The position numbers were made by a program, and so were the translations under genes. DNA of 8,349 nt from Candidatus Equihabitans merdae. GTDB lineage: Bacteria > Bacillota > Clostridia > Lachnospirales > Lachnospiraceae. Under the pieces are notes generated by a model. The model was given only the letters and a program-made list of their open reading frames with translations. It was not told where the DNA came from and did no database searches. The stretch lies in contig JAGHUB010000255.1 in the NCBI GenBank assembly GCA_018065025.1, forward strand, positions 1-8,349, given 5' to 3'. How positions within the stretch are numbered: the first letter of the stretch is position 1; each line of letters opens with the position of its first letter. Shown here piece by piece: positions 1 through 6,095 of this stretch.

Positions 1-558
1 CTGGTAGCCTGTGTAAGCGTGGATTGTGCAAATGATACCGGACTAGATGGGAGACAGGTCGTTCAGAGCCTTTGTCATGGGAGCAAGTAAGTTTGTTGTG
101 CAGGAAGCAGCAGAAATGATTGTGTCTTCAGATGTCAGGATGTCATGGTTAACATTGAAGACAACTGTCGGCAGATCATTACCGGCCGGAGCAGAAATAA
201 CAACTTTCTTAGCACCAGCATTGATATGAGCCTGAGCTTTAGCCTTGGATGTGTAGAAACCAGAGCATTCCAGAACGACGTCAACGTTCAGTTCGCCCCA
301 CGGACAATTGTTAGCATCCGGGAAAGCATAGATCTTGATTTCCTGACCATCAACTGTGATGGAATCTTCGCCGGCTGTTACAGCATCAGCCTTAGCATAC
401 TTACCCTGAGAAGAATCATACTTCAGAAGGTGAGCAAGCATCTTCGGGCTTGTAAGATCGTTGATAGCAACGATTTCATAACCTTCAGCACCGAACATCT
501 GTCTGAAAGCCAGACGACCAATACGACCAAAACCATTAATAGCAACTCTAACTGACAT
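1..558 (-). CDS. gap: Glyceraldehyde-3-phosphate dehydrogenase, 3'-truncated by window edge and interrupted by an in-frame TAG
   Basis: This is the cytosolic glycolytic enzyme that oxidises and phosphorylates glyceraldehyde-3-phosphate to 1,3-bisphosphoglycerate with NAD+. The start is ATG at 558 with GGAGGG (566-571) 7 nt upstream. Visible features are the Rossmann motif GFGRIGR (residues 9-15), Asp34 in VAINDL (the position linked to NAD preference), and the catalytic Cys153 in ASCTTN. Codon 172 is TAG (43-45). The same frame then continues with GAPDH sequence ([14 protein letters not shown]) to the window edge, with catalytic His180. If the TAG counts as one residue, Cys-to-His spacing is 27, as in classical GAPDH (C149/H176). 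There is therefore no frameshift, only one stop in place of a sense codon, probably Gln (CAG). Asp is usual where TGYQ has Tyr. Read literally the product is 171 residues and inactive. The gene could be a pseudogene or carry a sequence error at a contig end; about half the protein lies outside. Family identity is certain, integrity is not. Confidence 0.9.
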
Positions 559-565
559 ATTTAAA

Positions 566-571
566 CCCTCC
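566..571 (-). promoter_or_regulatory. Ribosome binding site of gap
   Basis: GGAGGG on the minus strand lies 7 nt before the ATG at 558. It is one of the strongest Shine-Dalgarno sequences in the window, as expected for a highly expressed glycolytic gene, and it fixes the gap start. Confidence 0.85.
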
Positions 572-585
572 GTTAAAAATTTTCA

Positions 586-612
586 TCAGTAAAACCGAGT
601 GTATTTTACTGA
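586..612. repeat. 9-bp inverted repeat over the gap -10 and start site
   Basis: TCAGTAAAA (586-594) and TTTTACTGA (604-612) are perfect inverted repeats around a 9-nt centre. The right arm covers most of the predicted gap -10 (603-608), and the centre covers the likely transcription start. Position and symmetry suit a repressor operator. It does not look like the Rex (TTGTGA-type) or CggR operators known to me, so no regulator is named. Only part of it would be transcribed if the start is near 596, which makes an RNA hairpin less likely. Confidence 0.5.
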
Positions 613-631
613 ATACCAAACAAAAATGCAA
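603..631 (-). promoter_or_regulatory. Predicted sigma-A promoter of gap
   Basis: The -35 is TTGCAT (626-631) and the -10 is TAAAAT (603-608), separated by 17 bp. Transcription should start near 596 and give a leader of roughly 40 nt before the GGAGGG site. The -35 lies only about 12 bp beyond the stop codon of the upstream PHP gene, so gap probably has its own promoter and may also receive read-through. The -10 is overlapped by an inverted repeat (586-612). Confidence 0.65.
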
Positions 632-644
632 GCACTAATTGCTT
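621..644 (-). terminator. Possible weak terminator after the PHP phosphatase gene
   Basis: Just past the stop codon the minus strand reads AAGCA-ATTAG-TGCTT (630-644), a 5-bp stem, followed by GCA and a short T-run interrupted by G. The stem is short and AT-rich and overlaps the gap -35 region, so termination here would be inefficient. No better terminator is present between the two genes. Confidence 0.25.
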
Positions 645-1446
645 AAATTTTAACAAATCTCGGATTGTGTTGCTCATAATACACGACATGAGTAAATCCA
701 AGCTGTCTTAACAGTGCTACAGTCTCTTCAAAAGCATAACCGATTGAGAACGGTTTATGGGAATCACTGCCCAGCGTAACAAGTGTTCCACCAAGCTCCC
801 GATACCTTTTCAGGACTTCCGCTGAAGGATTGGGAGCACCCAGGCGCTTCCTAATTCCCGCCGTGTTAACTTCCAGTGCTTTGTTCCGGCAGATCAGCAA
901 TTTGAGGATCTCGTCCAGAACATCTGCATATTCATAATAATGATAGGTCCTGGATTCCTTCCCGTATCTGAAGATGTAATCCAGATGCCCCAATGCATCG
1001 TACTTCTTGAAGGAACGAAGGTTCTCCAAGGTCTCTTCAAAATAAGAGCGATACAACTGCCTCTCTTCTACACCTTCGAAGGTCTCCGGATACCAGGGAT
1101 CCTTGTTATAGACCAGGTGCTGGGAGGCAATAACATAATCAAAAGGATTGTCCTGAATAAGCTTATCGTAACGGCTTCCCAGGTGGCTCTGCATACCCAT
1201 CTCAACACCGATCAGCAATTTGATCTTAGATGCGTACTTTGCCTTAAGTTCTTTCATTTTCACGAAATAGTCCGGTACAGAAAAATCAAAGAACTCTCCT
1301 TCCACCGGATAATCCCAATCCAAATGATCGGTCATACAAAGATAGGCCAGATCTTTTTCAATGGCCATCTCGATGTTTTCTTCCGGCGGTGTGTCTGAAT
1401 CTGTCGAAAATGACGAATGCAGATGTGTATCTCCATAAAGCGGCAT
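643..1446 (-). CDS. PHP-domain phosphatase, histidinol-phosphatase (HisK/HisJ) family
   Basis: A 267-residue protein that is one complete PHP (polymerase and histidinol phosphatase) domain, a cytosolic trinuclear-metal phosphoesterase fold. Metal ligands expected for the family are visible: DTHLHS (His8, His10), MTDH (Asp40, His41), GVEMG (Glu82), ASQH (His110), GHLDY (His154), LEVN (Glu192) and GSDSH (Asp228, His230). Length fits HisK-type histidinol-phosphatases, which dephosphorylate L-histidinol phosphate in histidine synthesis. No his genes are nearby, and PHP proteins also act on other phosphoesters, so the substrate is inferred from family only. ATG at 1446 lies 2 bp after the TAA of the upstream xer gene. 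Its Shine-Dalgarno (GAGGAAA) lies inside the last xer codons, which indicates translational coupling and one transcript. Confidence 0.85.
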   Translation of the reverse strand: MPLYGDTHLHSSFSTDSDTPPEENIEMAIEKDLAYLCMTDHLDWDYPVEGEFFDFSVPDYFVKMKELKAKYASKIKLLIGVEMGMQSHLGSRYDKLIQDNPFDYVIASQHLVYNKDPWYPETFEGVEERQLYRSYFEETLENLRSFKKYDALGHLDYIFRYGKESRTYHYYEYADVLDEILKLLICRNKALEVNTAGIRKRLGAPNPSAEVLKRYRELGGTLVTLGSDSHKPFSIGYAFEETVALLRQLGFTHVVYYEQHNPRFVKI

Positions 1447-1448
1447 AA

Positions 1449-2345
1449 TTATTTCCTCGGATGTGATTTAGCGTATACGTCTTTCATATGTGAAAGATTC
1501 AGATCCACATACATCTGAGTCGTTGTGATATCGGTATGACCAAGCATCTCCTGTACACTCTTGAGATCTGCACCATTCTGAATCATATGTGATGCAAAGG
1601 AATGACGAAGTGTATGAGGTGTGATCTCATGCTCAATACCGGCATCGGATGCACATCCCTTCAGAAGCTTCCAGAAGCCCTGACGGCTCATAGAACCACC
1701 ACTGCAATTGGTGAAGAGATAATCTGACTCTTTTTCTTTGATAAATGACGGACGTGCATTCTTAAGATAATTATCCAATGCTTTGCCGGCTGCCTTACCA
1801 AAAGGAATGATACGTTCTGTCTTACTGTCGTGACAAACAACATAGTTCAGCGGAAGATTCAGATCATCCACACGAATTCCAATTAATTCTGAAACACGCA
1901 TACCGGTAGCATAAAGTAACTCCAGCATAGCCAGATCACGCTGTCCTTTGGCCTTGGATACATCAGGCTGTTTAAGCAGACTTTCAATCTCTGCCACAGT
2001 CATAATCTGCGGAAGAGCCTTGGCTACTTTCGGACGCTTTAATTCAGATGCCGGATTCTCATCGATCAGATGCTTCTTCTCCATGTAAGTGAAGAAAGCA
2101 TTCATGGACGCAATAGCACGGGAAATAGATGAGGGAGCATAATTATCTCTCTCCATCCCCAGTGTATAGCTGTTCAGATGTGTCTGAGTCACCTCACTCC
2201 AATCGTGAACGCCGGCCTGTGATTCGAGATAATCACTAAGCTTCTCCAGATCACGACGATAAGAGGCCTCAGTATTTCCTGAAGACTTTTTAATCTTATG
2301 ATAATAACGTATAAACTTTTGAATTGCTTCTTTCATACGGTACAT
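1449..2345 (-). CDS. xerD: Tyrosine recombinase, XerD/XerC-like
   Basis: A 298-residue site-specific recombinase of the Xer type, which in the family resolves chromosome dimers at dif. The N-terminal SAM-like DNA-binding domain spans about residues 5-90. The catalytic domain (about 110-295) carries the full active set: Arg150 (TGMRVSEL), Lys175 (SKTER), His244 and Arg247 (HTLRHSF), His270 (LGHTDITTT) and nucleophile Tyr279 (TQMYVDL). Length and the compact C-terminus match housekeeping Xer proteins rather than larger phage or transposon integrases. XerC versus XerD is not settled by eye, so the symbol is a best guess. The start is ambiguous: ATG at 2345 has AAGG only 4 nt upstream, and an ATG three codons later (2336) has it 13 nt upstream. 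The gene has its own promoter (2422-2449) and is coupled to the PHP gene downstream. Confidence 0.88.
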   Translation of the reverse strand: MYRMKEAIQKFIRYYHKIKKSSGNTEASYRRDLEKLSDYLESQAGVHDWSEVTQTHLNSYTLGMERDNYAPSSISRAIASMNAFFTYMEKKHLIDENPASELKRPKVAKALPQIMTVAEIESLLKQPDVSKAKGQRDLAMLELLYATGMRVSELIGIRVDDLNLPLNYVVCHDSKTERIIPFGKAAGKALDNYLKNARPSFIKEKESDYLFTNCSGGSMSRQGFWKLLKGCASDAGIEHEITPHTLRHSFASHMIQNGADLKSVQEMLGHTDITTTQMYVDLNLSHMKDVYAKSHPRK

Positions 2346-2421
2346 ACAACCTTATCCGATTATTTAAAAGCAATTCACCCTTCATAACCCTGCAGTCCTC
2401 TCCCCAGAGAACTACTGATAC

Positions 2422-2449
2422 ATTATATCGCTAATTTACATAAAATCAA
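2422..2449 (-). promoter_or_regulatory. Predicted sigma-A promoter of the xer-PHP operon
   Basis: A perfect -10 TATAAT (2422-2427) lies 16 bp from TTGATT (2444-2449), or 17 bp if the -35 is read as TTTGAT. Transcription would start near 2415, giving a leader of about 70 nt. The spacer contains the 11-bp element TTATGTAAATT (2433-2443), which is repeated upstream in the dif-like site. Confidence 0.65.
2433..2445. repeat. 13-bp direct repeat, copy 1 (inside the xer promoter)
   Basis: AATTTACATAAAA on the plus strand is identical to 2559-2571. On the minus strand it contains TTATGTAAATT, resembling the XerD-binding half of Firmicute dif sites. This copy lacks a matching second arm. It sits between the -35 and -10 of the xer promoter. 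Confidence 0.6.
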
Positions 2450-2500
2450 ACCAAAATTGTTGCCATTTTTCGCATAAACCAAAGGGTTTTACGACCAATC

Positions 2501-2544
2501 ACAAGATATGGTTACCATAATCGGCACAGATATCTATATCTTGT
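2501..2544. repeat. 9-bp inverted repeat with nested palindromes upstream of xer
   Basis: ACAAGATAT (2501-2509) and ATATCTTGT (2536-2544) are perfect inverted repeats 26 bp apart. Between and overlapping them are TATGGT-T-ACCATA (2507-2519) and the 8-bp palindrome AGATATCT (2528-2535). The cluster lies about 50 bp upstream of the xer -35, a place suited to an activator or other DNA-binding protein. I do not recognise the motif. Confidence 0.45.
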
Positions 2545-2558
2545 TTGAGCAGTTGTGA

Positions 2559-2585
2559 AATTTACATAAAAAAATTATGTAAGCA
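2559..2585 (-). other. dif-like sequence (candidate Xer site)
   Basis: On the minus strand this reads TGCTTACATAA, then TTTTT, then TTATGTAAATT. The right arm agrees with the XerD half of dif sites (TTATGTAAACT in Bacillus subtilis as I recall it), and the left arm ends in CATAA as in the E. coli XerC half. The symmetric core is TTACATAA/TTATGTAA. The central spacer is 5 bp rather than the usual 6, and lies in a run of seven identical bases. It sits about 215 bp upstream of a Xer gene. It may instead be an operator or an AT-rich coincidence. Confidence 0.35.
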
Positions 2586-2602
2586 CCCGAGCACAGATTG
2601 AG

Positions 2603-2633
2603 AAATAAAAAAAGAGTTCCCGAAAGAACTCTT
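2603..2633 (-). terminator. Rho-independent terminator of rny
   Basis: The hairpin has 8-bp arms AAGAGTTC (2626-2633) and GAACTCTT (2612-2619) on the minus strand, with loop TTTCGG. A T·G closing pair would leave a TTCG tetraloop. A T-rich run (2603-2611) follows. It begins 7 bp after the rny stop codon. A T-rich run also follows in the other direction, so it could act both ways. Confidence 0.85.
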
Positions 2634-2640
2634 CTTTTTC

Positions 2641-4197
2641 TTATTTGGCGTAATCCACCGCTCTGCTTTCGCGGACCATATTAACCTTGATCTGACCCGG
2701 ATATTCCAGTTCAGATTCGATCTGTTTAGCAATATCTCTGGCAAGCAGAACCATCTCAGCGTCGGATACCTGCTCGGGTACAACAGCAATGCGAATCTCA
2801 CGACCGGCCTGAATGGCGTATGAATTATCAACGCCCTTAAAGCTGTTTGTGATCTCTTCAAGTTTCTGAAGACGATTAGTGTAAGTTTCCAGTGTCTCAC
2901 GACGAGCACCCGGTCTGGCGGCAGAGATAGCATCTGCGGCCTGAACAAGACAAGCAATAAGTGTCTTGGGCTCTGTATCGCCATGGTGACTTTCAACGGC
3001 ATTGATAATCGTATCATTTTCCTTGAACTTGCGACAGATATCGGAACCGATCTGAATGTGTGAACCTTCGATCTCATGGTCGATAGCCTTACCGATATCA
3101 TGAAGAAGACCGGCACGCTTAGCCATACGTACATCACAGCCGCATTCGCCGGCAAGAAGACCGGTAAGCTGGGCGACTTCGATGGAATGCTTAAGAGCAT
3201 TCTGACCATAAGAGGTTCTGTAACGCATACGACCCAGTAACTTGATAATTTCAGGATGCAGGTTGTTGACACCGACTTCCAAAGCGGCATTCTCACCATC
3301 TTCTTTCATCTTGCGCTCAACTTCCTTCTTAGCCTTCTCTACCATTTCTTCAATTCGGGCAGGATGGATACGTCCGTCGATGATCAGTTTCTCAAGGGCG
3401 ATTCTTGCGATTTCTCTTCTGACAGGATCAAAAGCGGAAAGAACAACAGCATCCGGTGTGTCATCAATGATCAGATCTACACCTGTCATGGTTTCAAAGG
3501 TACGAATGTTTCTACCTTCTCGACCGATGATGCGACCCTTCATCTCATCGCTGGGCAACTGAACAACTGAAATAGTTGCTTCGGATACATGATCAACTGC
3601 ACAACGCTGAATGGTGTTGACAACAACTTCCTGGGCTTTGCGATCGGCATCAAGTTTAGCCTGTTCATTGATATCACGATAGATACGTGCGATATCAGTA
3701 GTTGCATCTTCACGGACTTCTTCCAGAAGTTTAGCTTTGGCTTCTTCTGCAGTCATACCGGCAACTCTCTCCAGCTCATACATGGCCTTCTCGTGCTGCT
3801 CTTCAACTTCCTTGATCTTGCGATTTAACGCGGCTTCTTTTGCTGCATAGTCGGCTTCACGTCTTTCCATAGCATCTGTCTTTTTATCAAGCAGATCTTC
3901 TTTAGAACGGATATGTCTCTCCTGTTTGGTGATCTCAGCTCGTCTTTCTTTGATTTCTTTTTCAACTTCATTACGAGCACGAAGAGAATTCTCCTGAACC
4001 TCAATCATGGATTCACGTTTTTTGGTTTCGGCTGTTTTAATAGCCTCATCAATAATACTTCTTGCCTGCTCCTCTGCTGATTCGATCTTGGCAGCATCTC
4101 TCTTACTCTTCTGAGAAAGAACTACCTTGCGAGTTACCGGAACGGCAATGAGTAAAGCGACTACTGCAACAATGATGTTAATTAAAACACTTGTCAC
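2641..4197 (-). CDS. rny: Ribonuclease Y
   Basis: Membrane-anchored endoribonuclease that initiates mRNA decay in Firmicutes. I choose GTG at 4197 (518 residues): GGAGG (4205-4209) lies 7 nt before it, while the in-frame ATG at 4224 has no Shine-Dalgarno, and 518 is close to the usual 520. With this start, one transmembrane helix covers residues about 3-21. A long charged coiled coil follows to about 195. A KH RNA-binding domain contains [12 protein letters not shown] (221-232). The HD catalytic domain contains LLHDIGKA with the metal-binding His366/Asp367 and a downstream HHGD motif (404-407). All expected domains are intact. It has its own promoter, no terminator separates it from recX, and it ends at a strong hairpin. 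Confidence 0.95.
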   Translation of the reverse strand: MTSVLINIIVAVVALLIAVPVTRKVVLSQKSKRDAAKIESAEEQARSIIDEAIKTAETKKRESMIEVQENSLRARNEVEKEIKERRAEITKQERHIRSKEDLLDKKTDAMERREADYAAKEAALNRKIKEVEEQHEKAMYELERVAGMTAEEAKAKLLEEVREDATTDIARIYRDINEQAKLDADRKAQEVVVNTIQRCAVDHVSEATISVVQLPSDEMKGRIIGREGRNIRTFETMTGVDLIIDDTPDAVVLSAFDPVRREIARIALEKLIIDGRIHPARIEEMVEKAKKEVERKMKEDGENAALEVGVNNLHPEIIKLLGRMRYRTSYGQNALKHSIEVAQLTGLLAGECGCDVRMAKRAGLLHDIGKAIDHEIEGSHIQIGSDICRKFKENDTIINAVESHHGDTEPKTLIACLVQAADAISAARPGARRETLETYTNRLQKLEEITNSFKGVDNSYAIQAGREIRIAVVPEQVSDAEMVLLARDIAKQIESELEYPGQIKVNMVRESRAVDYAK

Positions 4198-4204
4198 AGG
4201 AGCA

Positions 4205-4209
4205 CCTCC
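4205..4209 (-). promoter_or_regulatory. Ribosome binding site that decides the rny start
   Basis: GGAGG on the minus strand lies 7 nt before GTG at 4197 and inside the codons that a longer ATG-4224 reading would translate. The sequence GGAG-GTG-CTCC (4199-4209) can fold on itself, so the site might be partly self-masked; the stem is only 4 bp. Confidence 0.75.
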
Positions 4210-4249
4210 ATATTTAGTTTTCATTGTACAAATGGATACAACAGAATTA

Positions 4250-4278
4250 ATATTATCTGTTTTTGAAACTTATGTCAA
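4250..4278 (-). promoter_or_regulatory. Strong predicted sigma-A promoter of rny
   Basis: A consensus -35 TTGACA (4273-4278) and -10 TAATAT (4250-4255) are separated by exactly 17 bp in the recX-rny gap. Transcription would start near 4243, giving a leader of about 45 nt to the GTG start. A small dyad, GTCAA-N4-TTGAC (4274-4287), covers the -35. Confidence 0.75.
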
Positions 4279-4290
4279 GCAATTGACTCT

Positions 4291-4830
4291 TCAATATGGC
4301 CCCTCTCCGGGCAGGCTAAAACTATCCGAATCATCGGCAAAATCTTCCCGGCTTTGGCTTTCAAGCTCTTCCATGACGCTGAGTATATCCCCCATGCGGA
4401 AGCCCTTTCTGGCTATAGAAGCGATGACTTTCTGACGCGACTTTGGATCATCATGATTCAAGGTCCGCCATTTTTTAAGAGCCAGCTGCCTTACCAGAGC
4501 CTTCTGACTCTCTCCCTCCTGCTCTTCCAAAATCATGTGGATCAAGGCTTCTGAGATGCCTTTATTTTTAAGGTCGTAGATAATACGGCGTATGCTGCGG
4601 CTTTCTTTAAAAACTTCCAGATAATGTCTGGCAAATCTTTCATCATTAACATAGCCATAACTTTTGACATAGGACAAAGCAGACAGGGCTGCTTCATGAC
4701 TGAAGGATGCCCTGTCTAAACGCTCTAATAATTCATGTTCTGTACGATCCCGGACCAGCAGAAGATCCATGGCCTTCTTCTTAGCCTTCTGAATCTCTTC
4801 ATCCGGTGTCATATCTTCCATTGGTTTCAT
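4291..4830 (-). CDS. recX: Regulatory protein RecX
   Basis: A 179-residue RecX-family protein, a cytosolic modulator that binds RecA filaments and limits or tunes recombinase activity. The first helical repeat (about residues 15-60) has the family pattern, with RDRTEHELLERL and then YVKSYGYVNDERFARHYL (about 54-71). Further three-helix repeats follow to about residue 155, then an acidic Ser/Asp-rich tail. Length lies within the family range. It starts 15 bp after the recA stop, the classic recA-recX arrangement. ATG at 4830 lacks a good Shine-Dalgarno (only AGAAG nearby), so translation is probably coupled to recA. Met4 and Met7 are alternative starts with no better support. The stop is TGA. 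Confidence 0.9.
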   Translation of the reverse strand: MKPMEDMTPDEEIQKAKKKAMDLLLVRDRTEHELLERLDRASFSHEAALSALSYVKSYGYVNDERFARHYLEVFKESRSIRRIIYDLKNKGISEALIHMILEEQEGESQKALVRQLALKKWRTLNHDDPKSRQKVIASIARKGFRMGDILSVMEELESQSREDFADDSDSFSLPGEGPY

Positions 4831-4845
4831 TTAAAATACTTCTGC

Positions 4846-5895
4846 TTATTCAGCTTTATCTTTCTGATCTGATTCACCATCTTCTGCAGTAAGTCCGTGA
4901 AGCTGACGAACCTTTGTCTCGATCTCGGCCATAATCTGGGGATTCTCTTCAAGGAAATTCTTGGCATTCTCTCTGCCCTGACCGATCTTGTTGCCGTTAT
5001 AGGCAAACCAGGCACCACTCTTATCAACCACGTTAGCAGCTACAGCCAGATCAAGAACATCGCCTGATTTGGAGATACCACGACCAAACATAATATCAAA
5101 CTGAGCTTCTCTGAAAGGCGGAGCCACCTTGTTCTTAACAACCTTAACCTTAGTGCGGGAACCGGTTACTTCACCGGCCACCTTCAACTGTTCAATACGG
5201 CGTACGTCCATACGTACTGAAGCGTAGAACTTCAGAGCGCGACCACCGGTTGTGGTTTCGGGATTACCAAACATAACGCCAATCTTCTCTCTCAGCTGAT
5301 TGATGAAGATAACAATACACTTGGTCTTGCTGACAGAAGCTGTCAATTTACGCAGAGCCTGGCTCATAAGACGCGCCTGGAGACCTACATGAGAATCACC
5401 CATGTCACCATCGATTTCAGCCTGAGGTGTCAGAGCGGCTACAGAATCCACAACGATGATATCGATAGCACCGGAGCGGACCATGGTCTCTGTAATCTCC
5501 AGAGCCTGTTCACCGGAATCGGGCTGTGAGATATAAAGGTTCTCGATATCAACACCGATATTGCGAGCATATACCGGATCCAGAGCATGTTCGGCATCTA
5601 CGAAACCGGCAATACCACCCTGCTTCTGGACTTCAGCTACCATATGAAGTGCCAGAGTTGTCTTACCACTGGATTCCGGACCATATACTTCAATGATACG
5701 ACCCTTGGGGATACCACCGATACCAAGAGCAAGGTCCAGTGACAGGGAACCTGTAGGAACAGATTCAACACCCAGATTAGCCTGCTTTTCACCAAGCTTC
5801 ATCACTGTGCCCTTACCGAATTCTTTCTCAATATGACCAATGGCTGCTTCAAGAGCCCGTTCTTTTTCTTCACGAATCTTAGAATTATCTTTCAT
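4846..5895 (-). CDS. recA: DNA recombinase RecA
   Basis: A complete 349-residue RecA, the ATP-dependent strand-exchange protein that also triggers LexA self-cleavage in the SOS response. Visible features are the N-terminal polymerisation helix, Walker A GPESSGKT (72-79), the catalytic Glu102 in VDAEHALD, Walker B IIVVDS (146-151), and loop L2 after [10 protein letters not shown] with its [14 protein letters not shown] segment. The C-terminal tail is acidic ([14 protein letters not shown]). No inserted intein or missing residue is seen. ATG at 5895 has AAGGGG (5904-5909) 8 nt upstream. Its own promoter carries a perfect SOS box, so LexA control is expected, and recX follows in the same operon. 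Confidence 0.98.
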   Translation of the reverse strand: MKDNSKIREEKERALEAAIGHIEKEFGKGTVMKLGEKQANLGVESVPTGSLSLDLALGIGGIPKGRIIEVYGPESSGKTTLALHMVAEVQKQGGIAGFVDAEHALDPVYARNIGVDIENLYISQPDSGEQALEITETMVRSGAIDIIVVDSVAALTPQAEIDGDMGDSHVGLQARLMSQALRKLTASVSKTKCIVIFINQLREKIGVMFGNPETTTGGRALKFYASVRMDVRRIEQLKVAGEVTGSRTKVKVVKNKVAPPFREAQFDIMFGRGISKSGDVLDLAVAANVVDKSGAWFAYNGNKIGQGRENAKNFLEENPQIMAEIETKVRQLHGLTAEDGESDQKDKAE

Positions 5896-5920
5896 TAATT
5901 TTTCCCCTTATATAACTATT

Positions 5921-5934
5921 CGAACGCCTGTTCG
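5921..5934. promoter_or_regulatory. SOS box (LexA operator) of recA
   Basis: CGAACGCCTGTTCG is a perfect palindromic match to the Gram-positive SOS box pattern CGAAC-N4-GTTCG. It lies just downstream of the recA -10, at about +4 to +18 of the predicted start, so bound LexA would block promoter clearance. This is the only such site I see in the window. Confidence 0.92.
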
Positions 5935-5944
5935 CTATGTGTCT

Positions 5945-5973
5945 ATCATACACGAAAGAAGGAATAACGTCAA
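5945..5973 (-). promoter_or_regulatory. Predicted sigma-A promoter of recA
   Basis: TTGACG (5968-5973) and TATGAT (5945-5950) are separated by exactly 17 bp. Transcription would start near 5938, giving a leader of about 43 nt that includes the SOS box and the AAGGGG ribosome binding site. Confidence 0.75.
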
Positions 5974-6030
5974 TCATTTTTCTCGGAAAAGAAAGAATGT
6001 CCATGATATACGAAAAAAATAACGGCTGGG

Positions 6031-6064
6031 ATAAAAAAATCCGGCGGGATATCCCGCCGGATCA
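6031..6064 (-). terminator. Rho-independent terminator of the recN-glgA transcript
   Basis: A perfect 24-bp palindrome (6039-6062), with half-site ATCCGGCGGGAT, forms a GC-rich stem. On the minus strand a T-run (6032-6039) follows directly. It starts about 33 bp past the glgA stop and separates glgA from the recA promoter. There is no T-run in the plus direction, so it works one way. Confidence 0.92.
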
Positions 6065-6095
6065 TTATATAGCTTAATGGGTGATTTCTTAGAAA

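Larger units (their letters stand above)
2346..2640. other. Gene-free region between rny and xer
   Basis: No coding sequence is supported in these 295 bp; the frame open across 2562-3299 in the minus direction is a shadow of rny. The stretch is AT-rich and structured. From right to left it holds the rny terminator (2603-2633), a dif-like inverted repeat (2559-2585), a 9-bp dyad with inner palindromes (2501-2544), the xer promoter (2422-2449) with a second TTATGTAAATT half-site in its spacer, and a leader of about 70 nt. Confidence 0.7.

Noticed and set aside
43..45. Pyrrolysine or a global TAG reassignment explaining the amber in gap
   Set aside because: recN in the same window ends at TAG with the glgA ribosome binding site placed to match, no pyl genes are visible, and other unusual residues cluster at this edge. 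Error or pseudogenisation is simpler.
940..1398. A 152-codon plus-strand open frame opposite the PHP gene
   Set aside because: It is antisense to a well-conserved domain, with no ribosome binding site evidence and no recognisable family.
2562..3299. A 245-codon minus-strand open frame overlapping rny
   Set aside because: It lies within rny in another frame, has no recognisable domain and crosses the rny terminator.
3242..3828. Several plus-strand open frames opposite rny
   Set aside because: They mirror the codon pattern of rny, look like low-complexity translations of its antisense, and have no supported starts.
5910..5915. TTATAT as the recA -10 box
   Set aside because: Transcription from it would start within or after the AAGGGG ribosome binding site, leaving a leaderless message, and no -35 stands at the right distance. 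TTGACG-17-TATGAT upstream is far better.
6039..6062. The 24-bp palindrome as a regulator-binding site for recA
   Set aside because: GC-rich stem plus an immediate T-run in the minus direction after glgA is a standard terminator, and it lies about 60 bp upstream of the recA -35.
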